From the NCBI GenBank assembly GCA_036897625.1, contig JAYMTA010000667.1, positions 1-25,446 on the forward strand: DNA of 25,446 nt. The letters run 5' to 3'. This document shows positions 1-9,600 of this stretch, piece by piece. Each line of letters begins with the position of its first letter. The stretch's first letter is position 1. The notes beneath the pieces are model-generated. The model had not been told where the DNA came from. It made no database searches and was given only the letters and a program-made list of their open reading frames with translations. The position numbers and the translations under genes were made by a program. The stretch comes from Pelargonium cotyledonis (taxonomy: Eukaryota > Streptophyta > Magnoliopsida > Geraniales > Geraniaceae).

Positions 1-310
1 TAAACTTTTATTATTACATCAATTTCATATTCATTATTATTTACTTATCTTATTTTATATTTGAGTCAATTTTATAATTATGTAAAAATATGTGTTAAAA
101 TTAAATATTTTATGACATGACGCTCTATTACGTATTATAAACCTAATTTTTGGTCAAATTATGCATAGATTTGTAAAAGTAACCATCTTCTAAATATAAA
201 GCCATTTTCTCAATATAGGTCTATAAAAAAAAAAGATAGGTGTGAGTTGCATTCAAGCCCAAATAAGACAATTCATTGAACAAAGTCCATAGTAGCCTAA
301 TAGCAATTAC
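1..310. other. AT-rich intergenic DNA
   Basis: No gene is seen. The stretch is strongly AT-rich with short A and T runs and contains no coding-like ORF. It lies upstream of the TIM13 promoter elements. Confidence 0.6.
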
Positions 311-312
311 AT

Positions 313-395
313 CTTAATGGGCTAAGCCCTTATGAACAGAAATATCAATAATGGGCTTGGTGAACCCGCACGGGAGGCCCATCTAGGGTTTAAAC
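313..395 (+). promoter_or_regulatory. Site II / telo-box promoter of TIM13
   Basis: Several TGGGCY or GCCCA motifs occur within about 70 bp: ATGGGCTAAGCCC near 317, ATGGGCTTGG near 351 and AGGCCCAT near 375. They are followed directly by CTAGGGTTTAAAC, a telo-box (AAACCCTA on the other strand). Established knowledge: site II plus telo-box pairs are typical of plant nuclear genes for ribosomal proteins and mitochondrial biogenesis factors, where TCP-type factors act. The cluster ends about 35 bp before the ATG at 427, so the 5' UTR must be short or overlap it. Confidence 0.6.
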
Positions 396-426
396 ACCGG
401 AAAGAACAGAACCAGAACCAGAAGCT

Positions 427-1905
427 ATGGAGTCATTCCCGTCGTCATCGTCATTATCCGGCAAACCATCAGCGGAGGTCATTATGGAATCGGTCAAGAC
501 TCAGCTTGCTCAGGCTTATGCCGAGGAATTCATGGAGGTATTTTCTGAAAATTTTCTTCGTCCATTCAATTTTCTGTTTTTATTTTATTTTTATTCAGTT
601 TGTTGAATTGATATTGCTTGTGAATAATCTGTAATGGAACTCATTTTCCTGGTTGTTCTGCTCAATTACTTGTGTTAGGCCATTTCAGTTGCTTAGCTGT
701 TTTTTTTTTTTTTTCCTTCAAATTTTGTTGCTTTTTATTGAATACTGAGAAGTCATAGTGTCTTTCATTTTTGTGACACCAATAATTAATTTAACATCAG
801 TCCCTTGCTATTTGAGACAGTGGACTTTTGGTAGAACTAGGTTTGGGGTTAGTTCCCTTGTTATTTGTTAGTGTCATCCACAGCATAAGGATAGGTGTTT
901 AATGGATCATGGATGCATAGTGACCTTGAATCCACAACAAGGTTTGATGGTACTTACTGAAAAGATTCTGTGATCTGTACCATTCAATGTGGAAACTGAA
1001 TGATTGAATGTGAACAAGCTAATTTTTCTTTTCTTTTCTTGCTTCACTTATTCTAGTGTGGTTCTACTTATGACATGAGTTGAAAGCTCTGGTATCATGT
1101 TCTGCTTTTGATTTATTCCCCCCAAGATGTTATATGGTTCAATTTTCCGTTATAACTTTAGCACTTACCAATGCTTGGGGTCTGGGAAAGATTATCGGTG
1201 ACCGAGCTTTTCTACACTGACCTTTCTTCTGGTTTCTCGGATTAGATTTGAACCCGTTACTCCAGCTTTGTCTAAGAAATCCCTGAACCATATGTTTGTT
1301 GCATATACTAGATTTATTGAAGATGAAGAAGCTTACGAGGAAGTGGGTGGGATAAATTGTTTGTTGTATTAGGGCTCATTTCCTATAGGATCACATTGTT
1401 ACTATCTTTGTATTATTGTATAATAATCATTCGTTACTGCTTTGTAATTATTTAGTATACATTTGGTTCTAGACTATCATTTCTCTCAAGCAACCTTAGT
1501 TGTCACTTGCATGACGGTTCGTAGTTCAGGTAACATTTGGATTAAAGATATTAGTAAAGTACGAGAATGAGATTCTCATTCATCATGTTTGGACAAGTAC
1601 TATTTGATCAATAGAATTGCTTTCGAATGAGAATCTCATTCCCATCCCAAAATTTCTAGAGTTTCATTGTCGTTGTTTGCTTTCTCTTTGATCTCACATT
1701 AAGAGCTCTAGTTTATTTTATTTGGCTGATTTATTATGAGTGCTGTGCTTGATCGTCACAGACATTAAGAGGGAAGTGCTTTGAGAAATGTGTCACGAAA
1801 CCAGGATCAAGCCTGAGTGGAAGTGAAAGTAGTTGCATTTCAAGGTGTGTGGATCGCTACATGGTATCATTAGCAAAGCTATTTTCAGTCAACTTTGAGA
1901 CATAG
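427..1905 (+). CDS. TIM13: Mitochondrial inner-membrane translocase subunit Tim13 (small Tim), altered C-terminus
   Basis: Exon 1 is 427-537 and exon 2 is 1762-1905, joined in phase 0 by a GT-AG intron. The family works as a Tim8-Tim13 hexameric chaperone in the intermembrane space, guiding hydrophobic inner-membrane precursors. Exon 1 ends with the plant Tim13 segment [16 protein letters not shown]. Exon 2 carries the twin CX3C motif (CFEKC and CISRC) separated by [12 protein letters not shown], then CVDRYM. These four cysteines form the two disulfides of the fold. The frame then runs [13 protein letters not shown] and stops at 1905, giving 84 aa. The usual plant ending, EATGIIS(R/K)-like, is absent from this frame, but [11 protein letters not shown] and a stop are readable one frame over at 1863-1898. 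This implies a deletion of about 10 nt after RYM. The start at 427 is chosen because it gives the family's usual length. Identification is firm; whether the gene is functional is uncertain. Confidence 0.85.
1565..1641. repeat. Pair of 17-bp palindromes in the TIM13 intron
   Basis: GAATGAGATTCTCATTC at 1565-1581 and GAATGAGAATCTCATTC at 1625-1641 are reverse complements of each other, and each is itself an 8+1+8 palindrome. The spacing is 60 bp. This looks like a small foldback or MITE remnant inserted in the intron, but no target-site duplication was established. Confidence 0.45.
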
Positions 1906-2965
1906 GATCTGATCTGAACCCACCATTGAAGCATTTTAAAGCTGCTGCTTGGTATTTGAACAAATACTGTCTTCACATCATGTGACTGTTAATTCTATGT
2001 CACTGGCGTTTGAGGTTTTTTTGACAGTGTAGTCCTGAGTTGTTGTTTGGCTATATGCTATGCACCAAAAATAATAGTTTGGTTGTGTCAAAAGTTTGGT
2101 ATCCAAACAATTTTAGAACGCAGCGCAGAAACCAACACAAGCCGCAACTTCAAATGATAAGCAATGGCCTTTTCTTCATCTTTTGGTTCAGCTTCTTGTC
2201 TCGAGTAGGGTAGATTTGTTGTCGTTGAGATATGTATGGAAGTTAGGAAAACATGAAGGCTGCAATTGGATGAGATGTTAATGCTCAAGAGAACGCTTCC
2301 ATTTACGGGGCCAAACATTATACCTCGAGTCAAAGATTCTTCCAAAGCTCTCAAGGAACGAAAGAAGTTTAATAAAATTACTCAATCTACGGAGTGTAAC
2401 GCTCTTAGTAGCCAGTCAGTTTAGGATCAAGATCTTGATAAGTCGAAGTATTTTTCTTCTGTGATAGTCTTCCTCAAATCCCTCTAGTGCATTCAGATCG
2501 GAAGTTGAAGTAGTGGCTTTGACTTGTAATTTTATTATTCAGCAGTGTTTATTTTTTGTTTGTATCTTAACAGACCCGATTTCTCGTATCAGTGACGTCC
2601 ACATCAGTAGGTCGAAGAAGGATATCAACTGAGCGGATTGTATAGCAACTATCGTTGATATTAAATAAGTATTGTATTATAGCACTCTTAATGTCAAAAT
2701 TTTGCATGTAAATAAAAAAATTGTTGCTCCAACGCATGTTTTAGACTCGTTAGAAAGGTAAGGAAAAATACTTACATGGGTCTAATAACTTACACTATGT
2801 TCGTTCGTTCTGCTTAAGATTGCAAAGTACTTATCTTTTTTCAATGACAACAACAATAAAAACAACAAAACACAGCTAATGCGAAAAATTACATCATCAA
2901 AAAACTTTACATTTCTTATGTTCGTCTAATTCAAACTTGAATCACAAGTACAAATCCTTCCACTC
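1906..2965. other. TIM13 3' region and spacer, no gene recognised
   Basis: This probably includes the TIM13 3' UTR. I searched for a third TIM13 exon encoding an EATGIIS-type ending and found none behind a plausible acceptor. The minus-strand ORF at 2088-2354 has no recognisable motif and is not called. Confidence 0.4.
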
Positions 2966-3261
2966 TTTTTTTTTTTAACCATGAGGTTTGTGAGCGAGTT
3001 CGCAAACTCATAGTTGACACTTTTAAGGTGTTTTACTACACCCGGACTAATCCTCAAACATCATCTCATTTTTTTGGTCTAAACCATGAGGTTTCTGACC
3101 GGGCCCGCAAACTCACGGTTGATACATTTAAGGTGTTTTACTTCACACAAACTAATCCTCATTCGATTTCACGTTTTAACGCAGTTAAATTCCCTGGGAG
3201 TCAAACTCGAGATCTCAAGTTAAATTGAAACAACCCCTTACCGTTGACCCATGCGCTTGGT
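2966..3261 (-). mobile_element. SINE-like retroposon with an internal tandem duplication
   Basis: Read on the minus strand, the head near 3258 holds an A-box-like TGGGTCAACGG (3242-3252). A B-box-like CGAGTTTGACTCCCA (3195-3209) follows about 35 bp later, which is tRNA-like spacing. The element ends in an A-tract (plus-strand T-run 2966-2976). The body holds two direct copies of a unit of about 85 bp with 105-bp period, starting at AACCATGAGG (2977 and 3082). They share GCAAACTCA, TTAAGGTGTTTTACT and ACTAATCCTC. A clean target-site duplication was not found. A short repeat, TGAAACAATCTCA, occurs twice beside the head (3263 and 3299). Family assignment is inferred from box layout only. Confidence 0.45.
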
Positions 3262-3452
3262 GGTGAAACAATCTCAATTTTTTTTTTTTTTTTGATCTTG
3301 AAACAATCTCATTTGATTGCACCGAAAGAGGAGTATTATGGTTACCGAAATGTCAATATTTTATGAGAGGAAAATATATTACTCCTACGGCAATATCAAT
3401 CCAAAAAGAGCCTAATTAGCCTAAGCCCAAATCATTCGGGATTAAATAAATA

Positions 3453-3663
3453 TTAGCTTAGTCCTAAAATGAGTAATTTATTTACACTTTTTTAAAAATT
3501 AATAATTATAAAATAATTTAGTGTGTTTTTAATATAATCCTCACTTTTTCGACTACATTTTCTGTGCAAATCTGCGCATAAGTGACAAGAGTAATATGAG
3601 AAAAAGAATAATATAGTACCGTAAAAATAGAAACATGACACTCATTTTGGGACGGAGTGAGTA
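3453..3663. mobile_element. Stowaway-type (Tc1/mariner) MITE
   Basis: The right end reads ACTCATTTTGGGACGGAGTGAGTA (3640-3663) in part: GGGACGGAGTGAGTA is the classic plant Stowaway terminus. The left end near 3453 is degenerate (AGTCCTAAAATGAGTAAT) but matches the reverse complement of the right end over the CCAAAATGAGT core. The interior is AT-rich, noncoding and about 210 bp, a usual size for the group. The TA target duplication is plausible but not certain on the left. Confidence 0.5.
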
Positions 3664-5265
3664 TCAACTAAATATTTGTAAGTCGGTCCGGTCCGGATCA
3701 AACCGGAAAGACCTGGACCCGGACCATTAACTTCCCTTATTGTGTTTGACTTGTGTTGAACTCTTACCATCTCCCTCACAAATCGCACACTCAGACATTG
3801 GGGACGAATTGAACCCCGACGAGGCGACGACGGTGTTGCTTAACCGAGCGACGGCAGCAGCCACCAGGGACGGCGGCAGCCACCCAAAAGGCCCGTTTCT
3901 CCTATTTCTTTCTCATCATGTGGCTTCAATTGTTTTTTTGGTGATTTCATGAACACAAATATGAGTGTCTTGACAGATACAAGAGGTACAAAAGAAATGA
4001 AAGAATCCATATATAATGAATACATATATGTTCAACAATGGTAGGAAATGAATTGTAGCTAAATTGCTTAGTATAAGAATTTGAATGTACATGAATCAAG
4101 TACAGGTTGATTCTCAGTTTCTTTTTATAAGCTGATTTTTTTTTTTTAAGTTTCTTATATTTTGTGATAAATCACTGCATTTTATTCAATATCTTCCATG
4201 AAGAAAATAGGCCAAAGAGTGCTATTTGGTATAGCTATGCACTTTGTATCTCTACAATAAAATTGAAATTAGCAATGGGATTCGGTTCCTGTTAGTCCAG
4301 CCTTTATGTATGCAATGGCACTGCCCATTGCAAAAGTACGAAAATGATAGCTATGGTTATTAGATAGTTGGTTATCTATGAGAATATAGAGGTGTTAGGA
4401 AGGTAAGGTAAAGGCTAATTTGATCTGAGATATGTTTAAGTAACAAGACTCCACTATATAATTAGTCCATTACAACATCCTTGGTTGAGGGATCCCATTC
4501 ACATATGCTGAAACTAGGATGCTCTATGTAATTTGAGGGCAAGGGGCAAAGCGAATAACTTAAATGGAGGAACTTTGTTGTCAAAATTTGTTCAGTTTCA
4601 CTCGAGCCCTATCCATTAGAGTCCTGGATCTATAAGGGAAGGATTAGCATTCTTCTTGAGGCTTTTAGCTTCTATTCCTAGAAATTAATAGAGTAAGTAA
4701 GGCATTCATTCACTCAAAATAAGAATGTAATGCTTGCTGTCTAAACTCACTTTATTTGACAAAGATTAAGACTATAAAGCTGGGTCATTTCGGTGACATT
4801 CTGTCCGGTCTCTGGGTTTCTCATTAGCATACGGGTCGGAACAGAATTCTAGCTTTCAGTCATTCCTTGACCAGAACAAAGGCCCTCACCTTTTGGAACC
4901 CATTTCTGTGTCTAATACTCTGATACAAGCACTTAACTGTGATGTGTTATTTTGCACAAGAATGGATTTTTCTCTTCTTGAATATGATGGCTAGTTTAGA
5001 TTTCACAAGTAAGTTTCTCAAATTTACCTAAAAACTTGGAACTATGATTATGTTCATTGCTTCACACTGTACCATATCTAATTTATCTAAGTTGCATAGT
5101 AATCCAAGTATTGTTATGATTAACTTCATCAAAGTTTGATATTTATTGTGATATTGTTACTTAGTTAAGTTCCGCCAATTTTAATATTTCTTTGAGATTG
5201 GCTAAAGTTAATGATTTGTATTCTTTCATAGTCAAGTGATCAACCCAGTATCTTAATTTTTTTAG
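3664..5265. other. Spacer and likely 5' part of the L16 gene
   Basis: The region near 3680-3730 repeats GGTCCGG/CCGG motifs. It is followed by a more GC-rich block (about 3780-3900) that could be a transcribed 5' exon of the downstream L16 gene. An ORF from 3740 (70 codons) could splice in phase at TTG|GTGATT near 3940 to the acceptor at 5265, but its residues match nothing I recognise, so no coding exon is called. The rest, 3960-5260, is AT-rich and intron-like, with nothing else visible. Confidence 0.35.
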
Positions 5266-5289
5266 GGTTTTGCAAAGAGCATAGACAGA

Positions 5290-5658
5290 ATGGGAGTGGC
5301 TGCAGGATTGGCTAGTAGAGGTAATTTCATTGCTTTTGGTAAATATGCTCTACAATCACTTGAATCGTCTAGGGTCTCTGCTCGACAAATAGAAGCTGGG
5401 CGGAGGGCAATAACAAGAACTGCAGGGCGCAGTGGAAAATTGTGGGTACGTGTGGTTGCGGATAAAGACGTTACAGTTAGACCTTTGGGAGTGCGTATGG
5501 GATCGGGAAAAGGACCCGTTGCATACAAAGCAGCTGAAGTTAAAGCTGGTCGAGTGCTTTATGAAATTGGAGGGGCAGCCGAAACAATCGCTAGAGAGGC
5601 TATGAAAGTAGCTGGATCCAAGATGCCGGTACGTACTCGCTTCATTATGTTGAAATAG
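5290..5658 (+). CDS. Organellar ribosomal protein L16 (uL16 family), nuclear-encoded
   Basis: uL16 sits near the peptidyl-transferase centre and A-site tRNA of bacterial-type large ribosomal subunits. The 122-aa frame shows the family in order: [16 protein letters not shown] (about residues 10-25), [13 protein letters not shown] (31-43), SGKLWVRV, and [12 protein letters not shown] (about 69-80), which fits the L16 signature RMGx(G/R)KG. It ends with GRVLYEIGG and the [10 protein letters not shown] tail. An acceptor, TTTAG|GGT, at 5265/5266 opens the same frame eight codons earlier (GFAKSIDR). The gene is therefore spliced, and the ATG at 5290 may not be the true start. Bacterial L16 is about 136 aa with a basic FRKxHKGR segment that is missing here. 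No targeting peptide is visible, so mitochondrial versus plastid location is undecided. Family call firm; start uncertain. Confidence 0.75.
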   Translation: MGVAAGLASRGNFIAFGKYALQSLESSRVSARQIEAGRRAITRTAGRSGKLWVRVVADKDVTVRPLGVRMGSGKGPVAYKAAEVKAGRVLYEIGGAAETIAREAMKVAGSKMPVRTRFIMLK

Positions 5659-5884
5659 GAAAGGATTGTTGAACAACTGGGAAGCTGAAGAGAAATAATA
5701 CATGTCAACAGCAGAGTGATTTAACAGGATTTCAGGAACTCTAGTTTTCTTATCTGGTGCTTGTTCTGTTACATTACTTTGGTCATTGTCTTTCAGCCTA
5801 TACTTGTAGGGTTTGAACATGATTGCATTTTGGTTTATCTCAATTTGTAAGCATCATATCAGTTCGGTTTGACTTGGTCCAGGA

Positions 5885-6073
5885 ATGAGCTCAAATGAGC
5901 TCGATAACGTCAAATCCTCGCCCTCCTCTCCTGGCCTCTGGCGAGAGACTGCCACGCAGCGGGCTTACCTCCTCCGCGAAGCACTGGTTTATTCTAATCA
6001 AAATGTTATTGGTGCAAAATATTTGGTTATTAGGAAATATTGTACACATGAGTTTATGACATTATTCTTGTAA
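5885..6073 (+). CDS. Unrecognised ORF, possible first exon or gene fragment
   Basis: A 62-codon frame starts in GC-richer, coding-like sequence for about 37 codons (LWRETATQRAYLLREAL), then passes into AT-rich DNA with no further coding character. This suggests an exon with a donor near CACTG|GTTTAT at about 5990, or a truncated gene copy. LLREAL-type helices are common in coiled-coil proteins. I could not assign a family. It lies about 230 bp after L16 on the same strand, and no partner exon was found before the kinase gene at 6671. Confidence 0.25.
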   Translation: MSSNELDNVKSSPSSPGLWRETATQRAYLLREALVYSNQNVIGAKYLVIRKYCTHEFMTLFL

Positions 6074-6670
6074 TATTAGGAAATAATTAGTTTCCAAATG
6101 TAATATTAGGAAATAATATTATTCACAAGGGCCAAGCCCAAATAAATTGGGCCTAAATAAATATTAACTAGACTGTGAGGCTCACTTCACTTGTAAGAAA
6201 GAGAGAGAGCATATTTCCAAGCAAAGAAAAAAGATTATATTAATTTCCCTTATTTTACCTTGCCTATTTAAATTTGTATGGACAAGTGTCATCCATAATT
6301 TTAATTAATTATCCATATTGCAAATACTCATCTCCTCACATTCACTGCATGGAACCAAAATTCACATGCATACAAAACTTATAAACACTTCCAATGGAAA
6401 AGAGATGTCAATAATTGCTTTTCATTTTTTTTATTTATGGTAACAAATTCATATATTTCTCTCAAGAATTGTCATGTTTAGCCTCTCTCTCTCTTCTTAT
6501 TTTGATGAATTGCTTGTTTCATTATTAATTTTCTCCTCCTCAAGAATTCACAGTGCAATGTTGGTTTTTGTCTTCAATACAATTTGTTTATTCTGAGAAG
6601 AAAAAAAAAAAACCCATTACTGTTAGAGTTAGTTCACAGCCAATAAACTGTCTCCTGAAACCATTCGAAA
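6020..6670. other. AT-rich spacer upstream of the kinase gene
   Basis: TAATATTAGGAAATAAT occurs twice with a 30-bp period (6071 and 6101), with a related AGGAAATATTG near 6032. GGGCCAAGCCCAAATAAATT followed by GGGCCT (6129-6154) is a site II-like palindromic cluster that may belong to the kinase promoter. A GA run (6198-6209), a CT run (6483-6493) and an A-tract (6600-6612) follow. No gene is seen. Confidence 0.4.
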
Positions 6671-9600
6671 ATGAAAATTTTGAGCTCGTTTCTGGCAAAA
6701 ATGTCTTGCTTTATATTACCTAAGAAATCTCGAGCACCTGTTCCAGAGGCTGTGTCTTCACCAGGTTCGTTTTCTTTTTCATTTTTTCATATTTATATAT
6801 ATATCTCTGCTAATTCATGTTTATTCATATTTTTATGTGAATAGAAGCCATTTTTATTATTGTTGTTATTGTTTTTTGCTATATCTTAAGTTCTCATTGG
6901 TTTTGCTTAGTTTTTGGATTTCTTATGTTCCAATTAGTGTGTTCAGATAGCTTGAACTGAAGAGCTAAGTGAGATTATCTTTGTGCAGTTATTTTATAAC
7001 TAAATCATTAGTTTTTTTGTTTGTTTTCTTTTTAATTACAGAACTTAGTTTTAAGATTTAATGTTCAAATCTCTTTGAATCGAGTGAGATGAGGCTTTAG
7101 GTTAAAGTGTAGGAGATACATCTGTTATGTAGCTCATATGATAATTTAAATTTAAATTTTTGTTGCAAATAGCTTCGCGGGAGATACAAGATTTAAATAA
7201 TAAATGAATTTGAATTTATCTCTTTAGATCTTTATAAGAGATTATTGATTTGATAGCCGACCTAGTTTACAGGCGCTATATGTAATCAATAAGATAGAAG
7301 CGAGAATTCTGATATATATAATGTTTCAAATATTTGGCGCGAATAGCTTCACGGGAGATATGATTTTTAAATAAATGAATTTAAAACTGTATTTTGCAAT
7401 ATTTGTAGCGATTATTAGTTTAATTGATGTTTTCTTTAAAAACCGACTGCTTCAATAGCGTAAATGATACGATGTAAGCGAAATTTTAGATTTTAGATTT
7501 ACCATATTTAAGGGTAGACCTTTTGTTTTGTACTTTAGCATTAATATTTTCAGGTGGAATCTATCTTTCTATTTCTTTTGTGGCTATGTCATTAATTTTG
7601 TCTTGTCTTCTTTCATTTATGGAAAAGATTTTAGGGTAGATAATTTATTTTTCCAGCATAATTTCCTAACATGCTAATTAATTTTATTTTGGCTCATCTC
7701 TTATTAGTGTGTGTAGAAGGGAAGGAAGAGATGATTTATCCCAAGGATTTTGAGTTCAAAGAAATCATTAAAGCAACAAATAAATTGGGACACCAAATTG
7801 GTGAGGGTGGATTTGGTAAGGTTTACAAAGGCAGGCTAGAAACAGGACAGGCAAGTTTCTTCATTATCTACTTAATGTTCGAGAATGTAATTTATTATAG
7901 TAAATGAGTAATTAATTAAACATATATGATGATACTCGAAAATGAGTAAATAAAATAGTTCACTATGGAACTGCACGTGTATTAGGAGTCTGTTTGAGAT
8001 GCCTCAAACTCGGGAGGTAAAATCAAGATTATAGTCATTAGAGGTAGAGGCTTGGATCAATGACAAGCCCAAAATTTTACTTATATAGCAAGGATATCAA
8101 GCTGAATGAATAACGGTCTAAACAAAAATCAAATCAGATCAGAAATGAATATGAAAAGTCCAAAAATACACGAATCACATGAAAAATATGTTTAGTGCAC
8201 TCCCACACGCTTCCATACACCTCCACGCTAAGTTAATTGTTGTATGTCATTGTGACATGATTGTGTCAGGTTCCATCAAACCCATATGAGCACAACATAT
8301 GATCCGCTCACTTGGCCAACTGAGTTGGCGAGTTGACTTAGCCAAGGAAGGCGAGTCAGCGAGCGAACTCAGCTCAACACACACCAAGTATAAGTTCATC
8401 GTGTAATGACCATACCCGATCCATCCTTCCACACGCTCCTCCAATCAAATGGTGCCACGTGGCAGTTTCATCTCATTCCTAGCTCTGTGTCACACATAAT
8501 CTCTTCCCTTCCATCTAATTGAGTCAACGAGCGGACTCAGGTGACTCGGCCGAGTCATTGAATTTGAGTTTCCCGTTAAAAATCTAGATAACAGAAATAC
8601 TGTATATCCTTAGTGTTACGAATGGGTGAAATTGATCTGGTTTGAATGGTTTCGTCCTCGAACCAAATCAATTTCATATCAATTGGTTGGTCCATTTCGC
8701 CTTACCAATTTTAGTGCAAATGATCTTTGTATCCTTATCTACGACCCGAACCAACCCATAAAGAACCCTAGCCTAATTCGACCCCTGTAGATTCACTACC
8801 TATAGTACATCCACTAAGTTCAAGACTTAAATCAACCGTTGATGCTAATATAAAAGAATTTACATGTTGACGATACTTGTACAGGAAGTTGCCGTTAAAA
8901 GCCTGAATCATGGAGACAGACAATCTCAAGGAAAAGAAGAATTCATGACTGAGGTTCTTCTATTGAGCATCATGCGCCATGAAAACCTCATCAATCTAGT
9001 CGGGTACTACATGGAGGGTCACCAAAGAATCTTGGTTTATCAGTACATGAAAATGGGAAGCTTAGAAAATCATTTGTTCAGTAAGTACACTATATCAAAA
9101 TTAACTATTTGGATCACCAAACATTACCTATCCAATAATCTAAAAATGTACTGTTTTTTTCCTTGTGATTAGGCCCTTTCTTGGCTCCTCTGAGCTGGGA
9201 AAAAAGATTGAAAATTTGCGTCGGGATCGCAAGGGGATTGGAGTATCTCCACAATGCAAGCCCTCCAGTGATCTACAGAGACATGAAATCAGCAAATGTT
9301 CTTCTTGATGAGTTGTTTAAGCCAAAATTGTCCGATCTCGGATTGGCTAAGGTTGGGCCAGTGGGTGACAGACTTCATGTGACCACCAGAGTTATGGGGA
9401 CACAAGGCTATTGTGCTCCAGAGTATGCCATGACCGGAAGGCTCACTTTTCAGTCCGATGTTTACAGTTTAGGTGTTGTTTTGCTCGAACTGGTCACCGG
9501 GAAGCTCGCATTTGATCCCAACAAAGCCAAAGCTGACAGACATTTGGTTTCTTGGGTACGTATATGAATATGCGTAATTTTGTAATATTTTGAGTACTTG

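Noticed and set aside
2088-2354. 88-codon minus-strand ORF downstream of TIM13
   Set aside because: No recognisable domain, AT-rich context and no splice or promoter support.
3379-3400. TACTCCTACGG as an alternative left end of the first Stowaway element
   Set aside because: The match at about 3453 (AGTCCTAAAATGAGT) agrees better with the right terminus and gives a more usual length.
6000-6170. Possible solo LTR suggested by repeated TAATATTAGGAAATAAT
   Set aside because: No TG...CA ends, no target duplication, and the repeats are only 17 bp at a 30-bp period.
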